Counted from the first letter of the stretch, positions 7,553 through 14,470 are shown. The stretch: DNA of 47,187 bases from Prevotella sp. (GCA_017619445.1 JAFZSI010000001.1:1-47187), one strand, 5' to 3'. Program-made: numbers and translations. Notes: generated by a model not told the origin, from the sequence alone.

Positions 7553-9148
7553 CTATAATGTGCGTGCTTCGCCGGGCACTTTTCCGTATTCGTCCTTGAA
7601 GCATTTGGTGAAATAGCTGGGTGAGGTGAAACCGACAGCGTAGGCCACCTCGCTGACACTCATGTCGGTGGTGAGCAACAACTGATAGGCCCTGTTCAGA
7701 CGGGCATTGCGCAGCAGTTCTACTGGCGATGAGTCGGTGATGGACTTCACCTTGCGGTAGAGCTGCACACGGCTGAGGTTCATGTCGGCGGCCAAGTCCT
7801 CAACACTTATATCGCTGTCGGCCAAGCGGGCTTCAACAACCTCCTTGAAGCGGGTGATGAATTGTGAAACGGCTACGGGTTCGTTGTCTTTAGCTGTTTC
7901 TGAGGAAGCCCCCTGCTCCCCGGTGGGGGGGTGTTGGGTGTTGGGTGTTGGGTGATGGGTGGGGGGTGATGGAATTTCTTCAGGTTTCAGGTTCCATAGG
8001 GTGTTCACCACGTGTTCGCGCTGGATGGCAGTTTTCTTGAGGTGGTAGAGATAGAACAGCACGATGGTGAGCAGCAGCAAGACAATGACGCCGAACGACA
8101 TCCAGTTGATGACGTGCTGTGTGCCCAACCGTTGGAGATAGTTGTCGGCACGGCTGTGCAGCTGGTCGAGGTAGTCTGACTGCCGCATAATCTCCTCGTC
8201 CTGCATGAGCAGCACGCGGGCATTGTCGTGGGTTACCAGGGCCGACATCATCATGGTCTCTTTCTCGTAGGGCTTGCCTTCAAGGATGTTGACAGCCAAC
8301 TGTATGAGCTGGTCGCCATGAGTGGGATAGATGTAAGAGGCATCGAGAATGGAGTCGCGCACCAACTGGATTCCGCCATCCTTTCCTGGTAGGCCGTCAA
8401 TGCCGCAGAAACGGGGCAGCCCTCCACCAGTGCCCCCTTGGGTGGATGAGATGCCTCGGCGCTCCATGATGGCACGGCGAGCGCCCATAGCCATGCGGTC
8501 GTTCTGAGCGAACACAAAGTCTATGTGTTCCTCCCCCAAGGGGGAGGTTAGGAGCGGGCTTCTATAGGCACTTTCTTCCGTCCAGTCGCCTTGCAGGGTG
8601 GCTACGATGTCAATACCTGAATAGTTCTTGATGGCATCCACGAATCCGTTGTGCCGCTCAATGGCAGGCGACGAGCCTTTCAGCCCCATCACTTCCAAGA
8701 CTTTTCCCTGTCCGTGCAGTTGCGTGGCGATGTATTCGCCCATCACACGCCCCATCTCGTAGTTGTCGGCACTAATAAAGGCGGTATATTTTTGCGAGTT
8801 TGTCTTGCGCTCAAACACAATGACGGGGATTCCCTTGTCGTAGGCTCGGTCTATGGCGGGAGAAATTGTCGCAATCTGGTTTGGAGCCACAATTAGCAGG
8901 TCGATGCCTGTTGCAACCAGGCTGTCAATCTGCTGCACCTGCCGTTCGTCGCTGTCGAAGGCCACAGCAAACCGCAACTCCACATTGTCGTGGAAATACG
9001 CACCCATACGCAGCTCGGCATTCTGCTTCTCACGCCAGATGTCTTCCGAGCATTGCGACACTCCAATCTTATAGTGTTTCCTGCCTTGTGAGCAAGATGT
9101 CATGGAGATTATTAATATTAATAATATGTATAGAGTTACCTTGCGCAT
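7553..9148 (-). CDS. Membrane regulator: periplasmic sugar-binding domain, TM helix, AraC-type DNA-binding domain
   Basis: A 531-residue regulator starting at MRKVTLY (ATG 9148; upstream in-frame ATGs lie between the start and the -7 box at 9190-9197). In order: a membrane-targeting N-terminus ending SMTSC, a type I periplasmic-binding-protein domain (about 20-310; KIGVSQCSEDIWR, DLLIVAPNQ, GIPVIVFERK), a transmembrane helix near 350 (VINWMSFGVIVLLLLTIVLF), a short low-complexity linker, and an AraC-family helix-turn-helix at the C-terminus (about 435-531; AYAVGFTSPSYFTKCFK). It probably senses fructose or a fructan fragment and switches on the adjacent susC operon. Unlike the hybrid two-component sensor reported for the Bacteroides levan locus, no histidine kinase or receiver domain is present. 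Three stretches look like in-frame repeat insertions (7905-7975, 8413-8450, 8530-8561). Confidence 0.88.
   Translation of the reverse strand: MRKVTLYILLILIISMTSCSQGRKHYKIGVSQCSEDIWREKQNAELRMGAYFHDNVELRFAVAFDSDERQVQQIDSLVATGIDLLIVAPNQIATISPAIDRAYDKGIPVIVFERKTNSQKYTAFISADNYEMGRVMGEYIATQLHGQGKVLEVMGLKGSSPAIERHNGFVDAIKNYSGIDIVATLQGDWTEESAYRSPLLTSPLGEEHIDFVFAQNDRMAMGARRAIMERRGISSTQGGTGGGLPRFCGIDGLPGKDGGIQLVRDSILDASYIYPTHGDQLIQLAVNILEGKPYEKETMMMSALVTHDNARVLLMQDEEIMRQSDYLDQLHSRADNYLQRLGTQHVINWMSFGVIVLLLLTIVLFYLYHLKKTAIQREHVVNTLWNLKPEEIPSPPTHHPTPNTQHPPTGEQGASSETAKDNEPVAVSQFITRFKEVVEARLADSDISVEDLAADMNLSRVQLYRKVKSITDSSPVELLRNARLNRAYQLLLTTDMSVSEVAYAVGFTSPSYFTKCFKDEYGKVPGEARTL
7905..7975. repeat. In-frame repeat tract in regulator linker
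   Basis: A GC-rich hairpin-like piece (CCCCCTGCTCCCCGGTGGGG) runs into a tandem GGTGTTGGGTGTTGGGTGTT tract. It is translated as SPPTHHPTPNTQHPPTGEQG between the membrane helix and the AraC domain. Related tracts occur in the lipoprotein genes at 33772 and 34349. Confidence 0.7.
8413..8450. repeat. GC-rich palindromic repeat inside regulator sensor domain
   Basis: The sequence around CCACCAGTGCCCCCTTGGGT resembles the GC-rich palindrome family and is translated as SSTQGGTGGGLPRF, a glycine-rich insert in the periplasmic-binding-protein domain (about residues 234-245). It is more diverged than the other copies. Confidence 0.55.
8530..8561. repeat. GC-rich palindromic repeat inside regulator sensor domain
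   Basis: The palindrome CCTCCCCCAAGGGGGAGG is followed by TTAGGAGCGGGCTT, closely matching the intergenic repeat family. It is translated as RSPLLTSPLGEE (about residues 197-207), between a typical EESAY segment and HIDFVFAQND. Confidence 0.7.
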
Positions 9149-9189
9149 AATAAATAGATAATTTTTTATATTCAATGGCAATCTGGCTA

Positions 9190-9197
9190 CAAAGATA
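9190..9197 (-). promoter_or_regulatory. Predicted -7 box of regulator gene
   Basis: The minus strand reads TATCTTTG, matching TAnnTTTG, about 45 bp before the chosen ATG at 9148. The regulator is therefore likely to have its own promoter, separate from susC. Confidence 0.65.
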
Positions 9198-9237
9198 CAT
9201 TTTTTTTGTCTTTTTTGATGTTCTTTTTTTGATAAAT

Positions 9238-9293
9238 CTTCATGTTCGGCAAAGAAAACAAGTTTTCTGTAGGCTCACTAACTCAGATTTTCG
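9238..9293. repeat. Variable-stem hairpin repeat, subtype with CTGAGT flank (copy 1)
   Basis: In reverse orientation it reads AATCTGAGTTAGTGAGCC, then a stem ending TTGTTTTCTTTG, then CCGAACATGAAG. Copies at 19466-19528 and 21555-21618 are nearly identical to each other and similar to this one. Confidence 0.7.
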
Positions 9294-9312
9294 TTCCTTT
9301 GACTTCGTCGAA

Positions 9313-9387
9313 GGTACTCTCGTTCGGCTAAACAAAAGAAAAAAGAATTTTCCTTTTGTTTTTCGCTCACTTACTCGTACCTTTGCA
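9313..9387. repeat. Variable-stem hairpin repeat with built-in promoter box (copy 1)
   Basis: In reverse orientation the left flank is TGCAAAGGTACGAGTAAGTG then AGCG, and the right flank is CCGAACGAGAGTACCTTCGA. The stem AAACAAAAG / CTTTTGTTT lies between. The copy at 32817-32889 shares both flanks but has an unrelated stem. The TACCTTTG promoter box of the next gene lies in the flank. Confidence 0.78.
9378..9385 (+). promoter_or_regulatory. Predicted -7 box of the GtrA-like gene
   Basis: TACCTTTG followed by CA matches the Bacteroidetes -7 consensus. A TTTTG at about 9355, within the right arm of the repeat hairpin, is about 19 bp upstream and could be the -33 element. Confidence 0.65.
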
Positions 9388-9421
9388 GCATAAAACGCTA
9401 ACCGCAATTTAAAATCATACG

Positions 9422-9802
9422 GTGAAAAAAGGAACAATAGGCGAGATGCAGCGGTTTGTGGTGGTGGGCATAGTGGCCACCGCCATCCACTATGCCATTT
9501 ACTGGGTGTTGCAGCGTTACATCAACGTCAGCATTGCCTACACCATTGGCTATGTGGTCAGCTTCATTGCCAACTATTGTCTTTCCGCCCGATTCACCTT
9601 CCGCGAGAAAACAACGGCTCGCAACGGGGCGGGCTTCATTGGGGCACATGTGTGCAACTACCTGTTGCAGATAACCTTGCTCAATCTGTTCCTTTGGTTG
9701 GGACTAAGCCGAGCACTCGCACCCTTTGCCGTCTATGCCATTGCGGTACCCGTAAATTTTGTGCTCGTGAGGTTTGCCTTCAAGAAGTTGAAGAAAAAGT
9801 AG
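9422..9802 (+). CDS. GtrA-like four-helix membrane protein
   Basis: A 126-residue membrane protein of the GtrA family, with four predicted transmembrane helices (about 10-30, 36-56, 72-92, 98-118) and the family-like segments RFVVVGIVATAIHY and SARFTFRE. GtrA-like proteins are thought to move polyprenyl-linked sugars across the inner membrane or help export of surface polysaccharides. The start is a GTG at 9422, about 37 bp after the -7 box; the next Met (MQRFVV, 9446) is an alternative. A glycosyltransferase gene follows on the same strand after 128 bp, which fits a glycan-modification role. The substrate cannot be read from the sequence. Confidence 0.88.
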   Translation: MKKGTIGEMQRFVVVGIVATAIHYAIYWVLQRYINVSIAYTIGYVVSFIANYCLSARFTFREKTTARNGAGFIGAHVCNYLLQITLLNLFLWLGLSRALAPFAVYAIAVPVNFVLVRFAFKKLKKK

Positions 9803-9833
9803 TAAAGGAGTGAAGGAGTATAGGAGAAGTATT

Positions 9834-9869
9834 CTCGTACCTCCGTACCTCCGTACTTCCGTACCCCCC
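9834..9869. repeat. Tandem GTACCTCC repeat
   Basis: About four imperfect units of CCGTACCT in a row. Similar tracts lie in both arms of the hairpin at 21369-21490, and the unit contains the palindrome GTAC. Confidence 0.7.
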
Positions 9870-9881
9870 AAAATTGTAAAT

Positions 9882-9910
9882 AGGAGTTCCTTGAGCTCCG
9901 CGAAAAAATT
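9882..9910. repeat. 22-bp interspersed repeat (copy 1)
   Basis: Begins GGAGTTCCTTGAGCTCCGCG followed by AA and an A-run. Identical 22-bp copies lie in reverse orientation at 18004-18025 and 30612-30633. A looser relative (GCGCCTTGAGCGTAGCGAAA) is at about 11142-11165. Confidence 0.8.
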
Positions 9911-9930
9911 GTCAAATTGTAAATAACTCA

Positions 9931-11085
9931 ATGAATATCGGTTTCGATGCTAAGCGCGTTGTCAGCAACCAGACAGGTTTAGGCAACTACGGGCGCACAC
10001 TGGTCAACGACCTTGCGCGCCTGCCGCTGCAACTCTTTCTCTATGCGCCCGACGAGGGGCTACCGCAGCTCAGGGAAAGTGTTTCGGGGCACGACAATGT
10101 GCGGTTTTGCTATCCACAACAATCCACTTTACAATCTTTTATCCCTTTCGCTTCTTTGAGAAAATCCTTATGGCGTTCGCGCGGCATCGTTTCCGACTTG
10201 CAACGCGACGGCATACAGGTCTATCACGGCCTCTCGGGCGAGTTGCCCCGCGGCATACGCCAGAGCGGCGTGAAAAGTGTGGTCACCATCCACGACCTCA
10301 TCTTCCTGCGCCATCCTGAATACTACAATTGGCCCGACACCCGCATCTACGCGGCCAAGTTCCGCCGCACCCTGCGCGAGGCCGACCGCATTGTGGCCAT
10401 TTCTGAATGCACCCGTCGTGACATCGCACATTTTGGGCACATCGACCCGCAGCGCATCAGCGTCATCTACCAAAACTGCGCCCCACGGTTCGACCAACAG
10501 CCCACAGCCGCAGACCTCGCCGACGTGCGCAACCGCTACCAGTTGCCCGAGCATTATGTGCTCAGCGTGGGAACCATCGAGCAGCGTAAGAACATGCTGC
10601 TGGCCGTCAAGGCTCTCCACCATCTGCCCGCCCACGTGAGCATCGTCATGGTGGGGCGCGCCACTTCATACGCCAGTCAAATCAGCAGCTATGCCCAGGC
10701 CAACGGACTTGCCGACAGGGTGAAGATGCTCCACGGTGTGCCCGACCTTCACCTGCCCGCCATCTACGCCCAGGCCGACGCGTTTGTCTATCCCTCGCGC
10801 TACGAGGGCTTCGGCATTCCCATCGTTGAGGCCATACGCCAGCGTCTGCCCGTAGCCGCCTGCACAGGCTCATGCCTTGAGGAGGCCGGCGGACCTCATA
10901 GCCTTTACACCGACCCCGACGACCCCGAAGCCATGGCCCACACCCTCTCACAGTTGTTGCGCGGTGCCCCAGGCCGCGAGCAGCGCATAGAACTCAGCAT
11001 GCAGTACATTCAACGCTTCGACGGCCACAACGCCGCCCAACAGTTCATGCAGCTCTATCAGGAACTGGCAAACGAAGGGGTGTAA
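9931..11085 (+). CDS. Glycosyltransferase family 4 (GT-B fold)
   Basis: A 384-residue GT-B glycosyltransferase of family 4. The N-terminal half starts MNIGFDAKRVVSNQTGLGNY, with the glycine-rich loop that holds the nucleotide sugar in many mannosyl- and glucosyltransferases. The C-terminal half has SVGTIEQRKNMLLAVKAL and the family motif YPSRYEGFGIPIVEAIRQ, whose Glu residues bind the donor. No transmembrane helix is visible, so it acts in the cytoplasm or at the membrane face. It follows the GtrA-like gene on the same strand, with repeats in the 128-bp gap. It may build a surface glycan or glycolipid; donor and acceptor are unknown. Confidence 0.92.
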   Translation: MNIGFDAKRVVSNQTGLGNYGRTLVNDLARLPLQLFLYAPDEGLPQLRESVSGHDNVRFCYPQQSTLQSFIPFASLRKSLWRSRGIVSDLQRDGIQVYHGLSGELPRGIRQSGVKSVVTIHDLIFLRHPEYYNWPDTRIYAAKFRRTLREADRIVAISECTRRDIAHFGHIDPQRISVIYQNCAPRFDQQPTAADLADVRNRYQLPEHYVLSVGTIEQRKNMLLAVKALHHLPAHVSIVMVGRATSYASQISSYAQANGLADRVKMLHGVPDLHLPAIYAQADAFVYPSRYEGFGIPIVEAIRQRLPVAACTGSCLEEAGGPHSLYTDPDDPEAMAHTLSQLLRGAPGREQRIELSMQYIQRFDGHNAAQQFMQLYQELANEGV

Positions 11086-11112
11086 CTTTTCCGCGAAAAG
11101 TGTGGTAAGGGG

Positions 11113-11238
11113 GATAAGAAACGAATTAGAATAATTAGAAGAGCGCCTTGAGCGTAGCGAAAAATTATCTCACAAATTAAAATAATTATTATTATCATTC
11201 GTGGTCAAAATTATTCCAATTATTCTAATTCGTTTCCT
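11113..11238. repeat. AT-rich inverted-repeat element, copy 1
   Basis: The left arm AGAAACGAATTAGAATAATT and right arm AATTATTCTAATTCGTTTC are reverse complements, with ATTCGTGG in the middle. It lies between the convergent glycosyltransferase and LRR genes. A sister element follows at 11271-11366. Nothing coding is seen in 11086-11382. Confidence 0.7.
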
Positions 11239-11270
11239 AAATAACAAATGAACTCTGTGTAAAATGGGAG

Positions 11271-11366
11271 ATAGGAAAGAAATTGGAATAATTGGAATAA
11301 TTTCACCATAAAAATCGTTTTTATTTTAAATAAAATTCGTGGATAATTATTCTAATTTCTTTCCTA
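11271..11366. repeat. AT-rich inverted-repeat element, copy 2
   Basis: The arms AGGAAAGAAATTGGAATAAT and AATTATTCTAATTTCTTTCC pair imperfectly around an internal ATTCGTGG, the same word as in copy 1. It could serve as a bidirectional end for the two convergent genes. Confidence 0.65.
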
Positions 11367-11382
11367 AATCAAAACTATCGCA

Positions 11383-13302
11383 TCATTTCACCAGCACCTT
11401 CTTGCCGTCCTTGATGTAAACGCCTTTCTTTGTCGGCATTCCATCAACTTTCTGGCCATTCAGGTTATAATAACGGTTATTGGTTATTGGTTCACGGTAA
11501 TTGTACTCAATTCCGTCCGAGCCGCCTACAACCTCGATGCCGTAAATCTTCAGCGAACCGCTGCCAGCAGCCTTCCTCATGCCCTTGGCACTGGCCGATT
11601 TCTCGCCGCCATAGATATAAACGTATGTGTCCTCAGTGACGTTGTAAGGGAACGACATCTTCAGCCTACCTTCCAGCTCCATTTCTACCGGGTCGTTGTC
11701 GCCAATCTTCACCTTCAGCACCATGGTACCCGTAGTCTGAGCCTCCACCTTCACCGTTCCCTTGCCCGCAGGCACCATGAACACGATGCCGTTGTAGCCT
11801 TCCTTGAAGTCGTCACCAAAGATGTCCTGACCGTTGATGAACGAGTCGTCCGTAGGTGAGTTAACCACGATGCAACCTTCCGAAGCATTGTAACTTCCGT
11901 CGTTGATGTTGAAATACACATCGCCCACCACATTGCCGTCCAGGTTGGTGTTCTCGTCAATCTCCGTGCCGATGCCAATCACTTCGCTATCGTCAACAGG
12001 AGAGATTTCCTGCTGGTCGCTACCCTCGTATTCCATCTCTATTGATGGATTACCGTAATAATAATACGTCACCGTCCAACCTTTCTCCTTGGCTGCCGCC
12101 ACCTGAGACTTGGTCACGACGTTCTGCTCGTTGTCGTTGTGGGGTGCGATAGCATTTAAACGACCACCTGTGCCGGGCAATCCCGCTATCAGTGCATCCA
12201 TAGCAGAACCTTTTATCTTGTTGTTGTAACAATTAATCCGCGTCAATGCCGTGTTCTTTGACACGTCGAGCGAAGTCAACTGGTTGAAGACACAAGAAAG
12301 CGTCATCAATGCCGTGCATCCAGACACGTCAAGCGAGGTCAGCTGATTAATGGAACAAGAAAGCTCCGTCAATGCAGTGTTCTGCGACACATCGAGCGAG
12401 GTCAGCTGGTTCGAGTTACAATTAAGATATGTCAATGCTGTGTTCTTCGATACGTCAAGCGAGGTCAGCTGGTTGTTGAAGCAGTAAAGCTCCGTCAATG
12501 CCGTGAAATGTTCAATACCAGTGAGGTCCGTAATACCTTGATAGGAAACATCTATTTCCGTAACATTTGCAATTTCCTCGTCCGTCAGTATGCAGTCCTG
12601 GCCATAGTCCTGCTCTAACACCCAGTTGCGGAAGTTATCATCGGGGAAGTTTTTCTTATTGATGGCTATCCCTGGGGGAGCTTTCTTCACCATCAAGCTG
12701 ATGTCGTCAAAAAAGTATTCTGTGGAATTGACATCAGTACTCCATGAGTCTGTATAATAATCATAATGACCATTTAACAAAAAGGCAATACTTCCTGTTC
12801 CTTCTAATTCGTCTGTTACCAATATCTTTTGAACACATGTCTGCCATTCAGTAGTAAAACAGTAGTTACCAAATAAATTGATATAGCTTCTGCAATCTGC
12901 ACTGTAGGTTTGCATAGTTATCTCTTTATAACTATAAAAACTAGTTGTCCAATCATCAGACTTGTTTGCTTTATAACGCATTGTGAATTTTATGCTGTCG
13001 CCGCAAGATAGACTCTCACCTATTTTTATATAGAATTTAGTATCCCAAGGATTTTGTGCGTTTGCTACAGAAACGACTTTGATACAATGATTATCATTAT
13101 AACAATATTCATCAATTTCATCTTCTTTAACGACTTTAACATTATAGAAATCTCTATTATAGAGCATGTAAGCAAAACTTGAAAGGTCAGAGCCTTCCAG
13201 ATTTCCGTTCACGATTCGTTCATTAAAATCCTGTGCGAATGATGTTCCGCAGACAAATAGCAGACCTGCGATGAATGACAATAAACGTATTGTATTGTTC
13301 AT
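11383..13302 (-). CDS. Secreted leucine-rich-repeat protein (BspA/internalin-like repeats)
   Basis: A 639-residue secreted protein. A signal peptide (ends SFAQ) is followed by a jelly-roll-like carbohydrate-binding-type region (about 25-205; FNERIVNGNLEGSDLSSF), then about five leucine-rich repeats of 21-22 residues (about 240-380; QLTSLDVSKNTALTYLNCNS), a beta-rich region, and a C-terminal tail with YYNLNGQKVDGM and GVYIKDGKKVLVK. A similar tail ends the metalloprotease at 19866-21362. LRR proteins of this kind often bind host or bacterial surface ligands; the ligand here is unknown. The gene has a probable promoter at 13634-13641, giving a leader of about 325 nt with strong secondary structure. 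The codons are more AT-rich in the N-terminal part than in the neighbours. Confidence 0.85.
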   Translation of the reverse strand: MNNTIRLLSFIAGLLFVCGTSFAQDFNERIVNGNLEGSDLSSFAYMLYNRDFYNVKVVKEDEIDEYCYNDNHCIKVVSVANAQNPWDTKFYIKIGESLSCGDSIKFTMRYKANKSDDWTTSFYSYKEITMQTYSADCRSYINLFGNYCFTTEWQTCVQKILVTDELEGTGSIAFLLNGHYDYYTDSWSTDVNSTEYFFDDISLMVKKAPPGIAINKKNFPDDNFRNWVLEQDYGQDCILTDEEIANVTEIDVSYQGITDLTGIEHFTALTELYCFNNQLTSLDVSKNTALTYLNCNSNQLTSLDVSQNTALTELSCSINQLTSLDVSGCTALMTLSCVFNQLTSLDVSKNTALTRINCYNNKIKGSAMDALIAGLPGTGGRLNAIAPHNDNEQNVVTKSQVAAAKEKGWTVTYYYYGNPSIEMEYEGSDQQEISPVDDSEVIGIGTEIDENTNLDGNVVGDVYFNINDGSYNASEGCIVVNSPTDDSFINGQDIFGDDFKEGYNGIVFMVPAGKGTVKVEAQTTGTMVLKVKIGDNDPVEMELEGRLKMSFPYNVTEDTYVYIYGGEKSASAKGMRKAAGSGSLKIYGIEVVGGSDGIEYNYREPITNNRYYNLNGQKVDGMPTKKGVYIKDGKKVLVK

Positions 13303-13342
13303 AGTGATTATAATTATGATAGTTAGAAGTTCTGTTGTTGGT

Positions 13343-13525
13343 TCAGTCCAAAGGTCGCGCGAAGAAGACAGAAAAAGAAAACGTGGACTGATTACTTCGT
13401 CTACGTTCTAGAGGTATCGCCAAACACCTGACACACTATATACGAGTAAAAGCCCACGCCATCGGCGTGAGCATCCTTGCCTTTACTCTTGTGTGTCTCT
13501 TAAATTTTGGCGAAATTTCTAGAAC
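13343..13525 (-). promoter_or_regulatory. Structured leader RNA of the LRR gene
   Basis: Between the predicted promoter and the LRR start, the minus-strand RNA can form a long three-part hairpin (13405-13525): outer stem GTTCTAGA / TCTAGAAC and TCGCCAAA / TTTGGCGA, middle stems GACACAC / GTGTGTC and GAGTAAA / TTTACTC, and apical CACGCC / GGCGTG with a three-base loop. Next, ACGTGGAC / GTCTACGT (13381-13406) forms a smaller hairpin. One strand of it overlaps TGGACTGA (13384-13391), which can pair instead with TCAGTCCA (13343-13350). Such competing stems are typical of leader-RNA switches. No known riboswitch class is recognised. Confidence 0.55.
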
Positions 13526-13633
13526 AAGATTCAAAGCGGACGCTTCAATTTCTATATGTCTTTGTTATGTTTTTATGTCATGGGCGATGTGGTTTAATGG
13601 TTTATATATGTTGTGTTTGAATGATTCTGTGGG

Positions 13634-13641
13634 CAAAGATA
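13634..13641 (-). promoter_or_regulatory. Predicted -7 box of LRR gene
   Basis: The minus strand reads TATCTTTG then CCC, matching TAnnTTTG. It is about 330 bp before the LRR start codon and just upstream of the structured leader. Confidence 0.55.
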
Positions 13642-13686
13642 AGAAAAAGAATTGAAAGTTGTTACGGTTTTCCCCATTTTTTCTTC

Positions 13687-13740
13687 GACAGAGAGTTTTT
13701 CGACAGAGAGACAAAGAGACTTTGACAGAGAGACAGAGAG
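13687..13740. repeat. Short GACAGAGA tandem tract
   Basis: Several imperfect copies of GACAGAGAG and GACAAAGAG in a row. No gene or conserved site is seen within it. Confidence 0.6.
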
Positions 13741-13790
13741 TTTAATAATTGATAGTTGACTCAACTTCCGCGAATTTCAATTAGCTGAAG

Positions 13791-13980
13791 GTCAACGCCC
13801 CCTTGCCCCCTCTAATCTTAGAGGGGGAGTAGAATACTACTGTTTCCTCGTATGCTAAATGGAGGTAACTTGCTCCCCTCTAAATCATAGAGGGGGAGTA
13901 GAATACTACTGTTTCCTCGTATGCTAAATGGAGGTAACTTGCTCCCCCTCTAAGATTAGAGGGGGCAAGGGGGCGTTGAC
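13791..13980. repeat. 190-bp element with perfect 39-bp inverted ends and internal duplication
   Basis: The left end (13791-13829, begins GTCAACGCCCCCTTGCCCCC) is the exact reverse complement of the right end (13942-13980). Each end contains the smaller palindrome CCCCCTCTAATCTTAGAGGG plus GG. Between them a 69-bp unit (from TAGAATACTACTGTTTCCTC at 13830 and 13899) is repeated in tandem. No open frame is inside. It resembles a miniature inverted-repeat element of the wider GC-rich palindrome group here; no transposase of its own is in the window. Confidence 0.8.
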
Positions 13981-14097
13981 TGTCAGCTTTTTGAATACTT
14001 CCGAAAGATGAGTTATTCATTAATGAATTAACGGCAGATTAATGGATGATTAACGGCAATTAATGTTCAAAGCTCAAAAACTCCTCTGTGTGAGAAA

Positions 14098-14304
14098 AGG
14101 GGAAATGTTAAAATCGAAAATTCTGTGCACAATATGTGCACAAAAAACTGCTGAGAGCAGAGACCCCATGCTTTGTTTCTCTATAGAATATGCCATAGAA
14201 ACGCATACCTGCACTTTGGAAACACAAAACGGCACTTTGCGTTCGTAAACCTGCACTTTACGATTGTAAAGCGTAGGTTTGTGCGCAAATTTTCTAGAAA
14301 ATTC
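14098..14304. repeat. Array of degenerate ~22-nt units (copy 1)
   Basis: A head (GAAATGTTAAAATCGAAAA, then TGTGCACAATATGTGCACAA) is followed by units of 20-22 nt such as CTGCACTTTACGATTGTAAA, ending in the palindrome AATTTTCTAGAAAATT. The same head, units and tail occur in reverse orientation at 19529-19690, and related units at 32940-33122. Unlike CRISPR, the units vary and there are no spacers. Confidence 0.65.
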
Positions 14305-14390
14305 GTATGGTTTTGCCGTCGTTGCATTTTGAATGACTGATTGGGGTGATTTTTTGTGGGCTTTTATGATGTGGAATCAGAGTTTTTTTA

Positions 14391-14398
14391 TAATTTTG
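14391..14398 (+). promoter_or_regulatory. Predicted -7 box of small-membrane-protein/fur-like operon
   Basis: TAATTTTG followed by CA matches TAnnTTTG. The gene starts about 125 bp downstream; the gap contains a GAGTTAGG tandem tract. Confidence 0.5.
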
Positions 14399-14412
14399 CA
14401 GCAGAAATGCAA

Positions 14413-14470
14413 AACGGGAGTTAGGAGTTAGGGGTTTTGAGTTAGGAGTTAGGGGTTAGGAGTTAGGAGT
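14413..14470. repeat. GGAGTTAGG tandem tract in leader
   Basis: About seven units of GGAGTTA, GGGGTTA or GGAGTTG in a row, between the predicted promoter and the start of the next gene, so likely transcribed. Confidence 0.7.

Noticed and set aside
13467-13655. 62-codon plus-strand open frame in the LRR leader region
   Set aside because: It overlaps the strong hairpin and the opposite-strand promoter box and has no recognisable protein features beyond chance hydrophobic residues.
14205-14300. Short repeated units as a CRISPR array
   Set aside because: Units drift in sequence, there are no unique spacers between constant repeats, and no cas genes are present.
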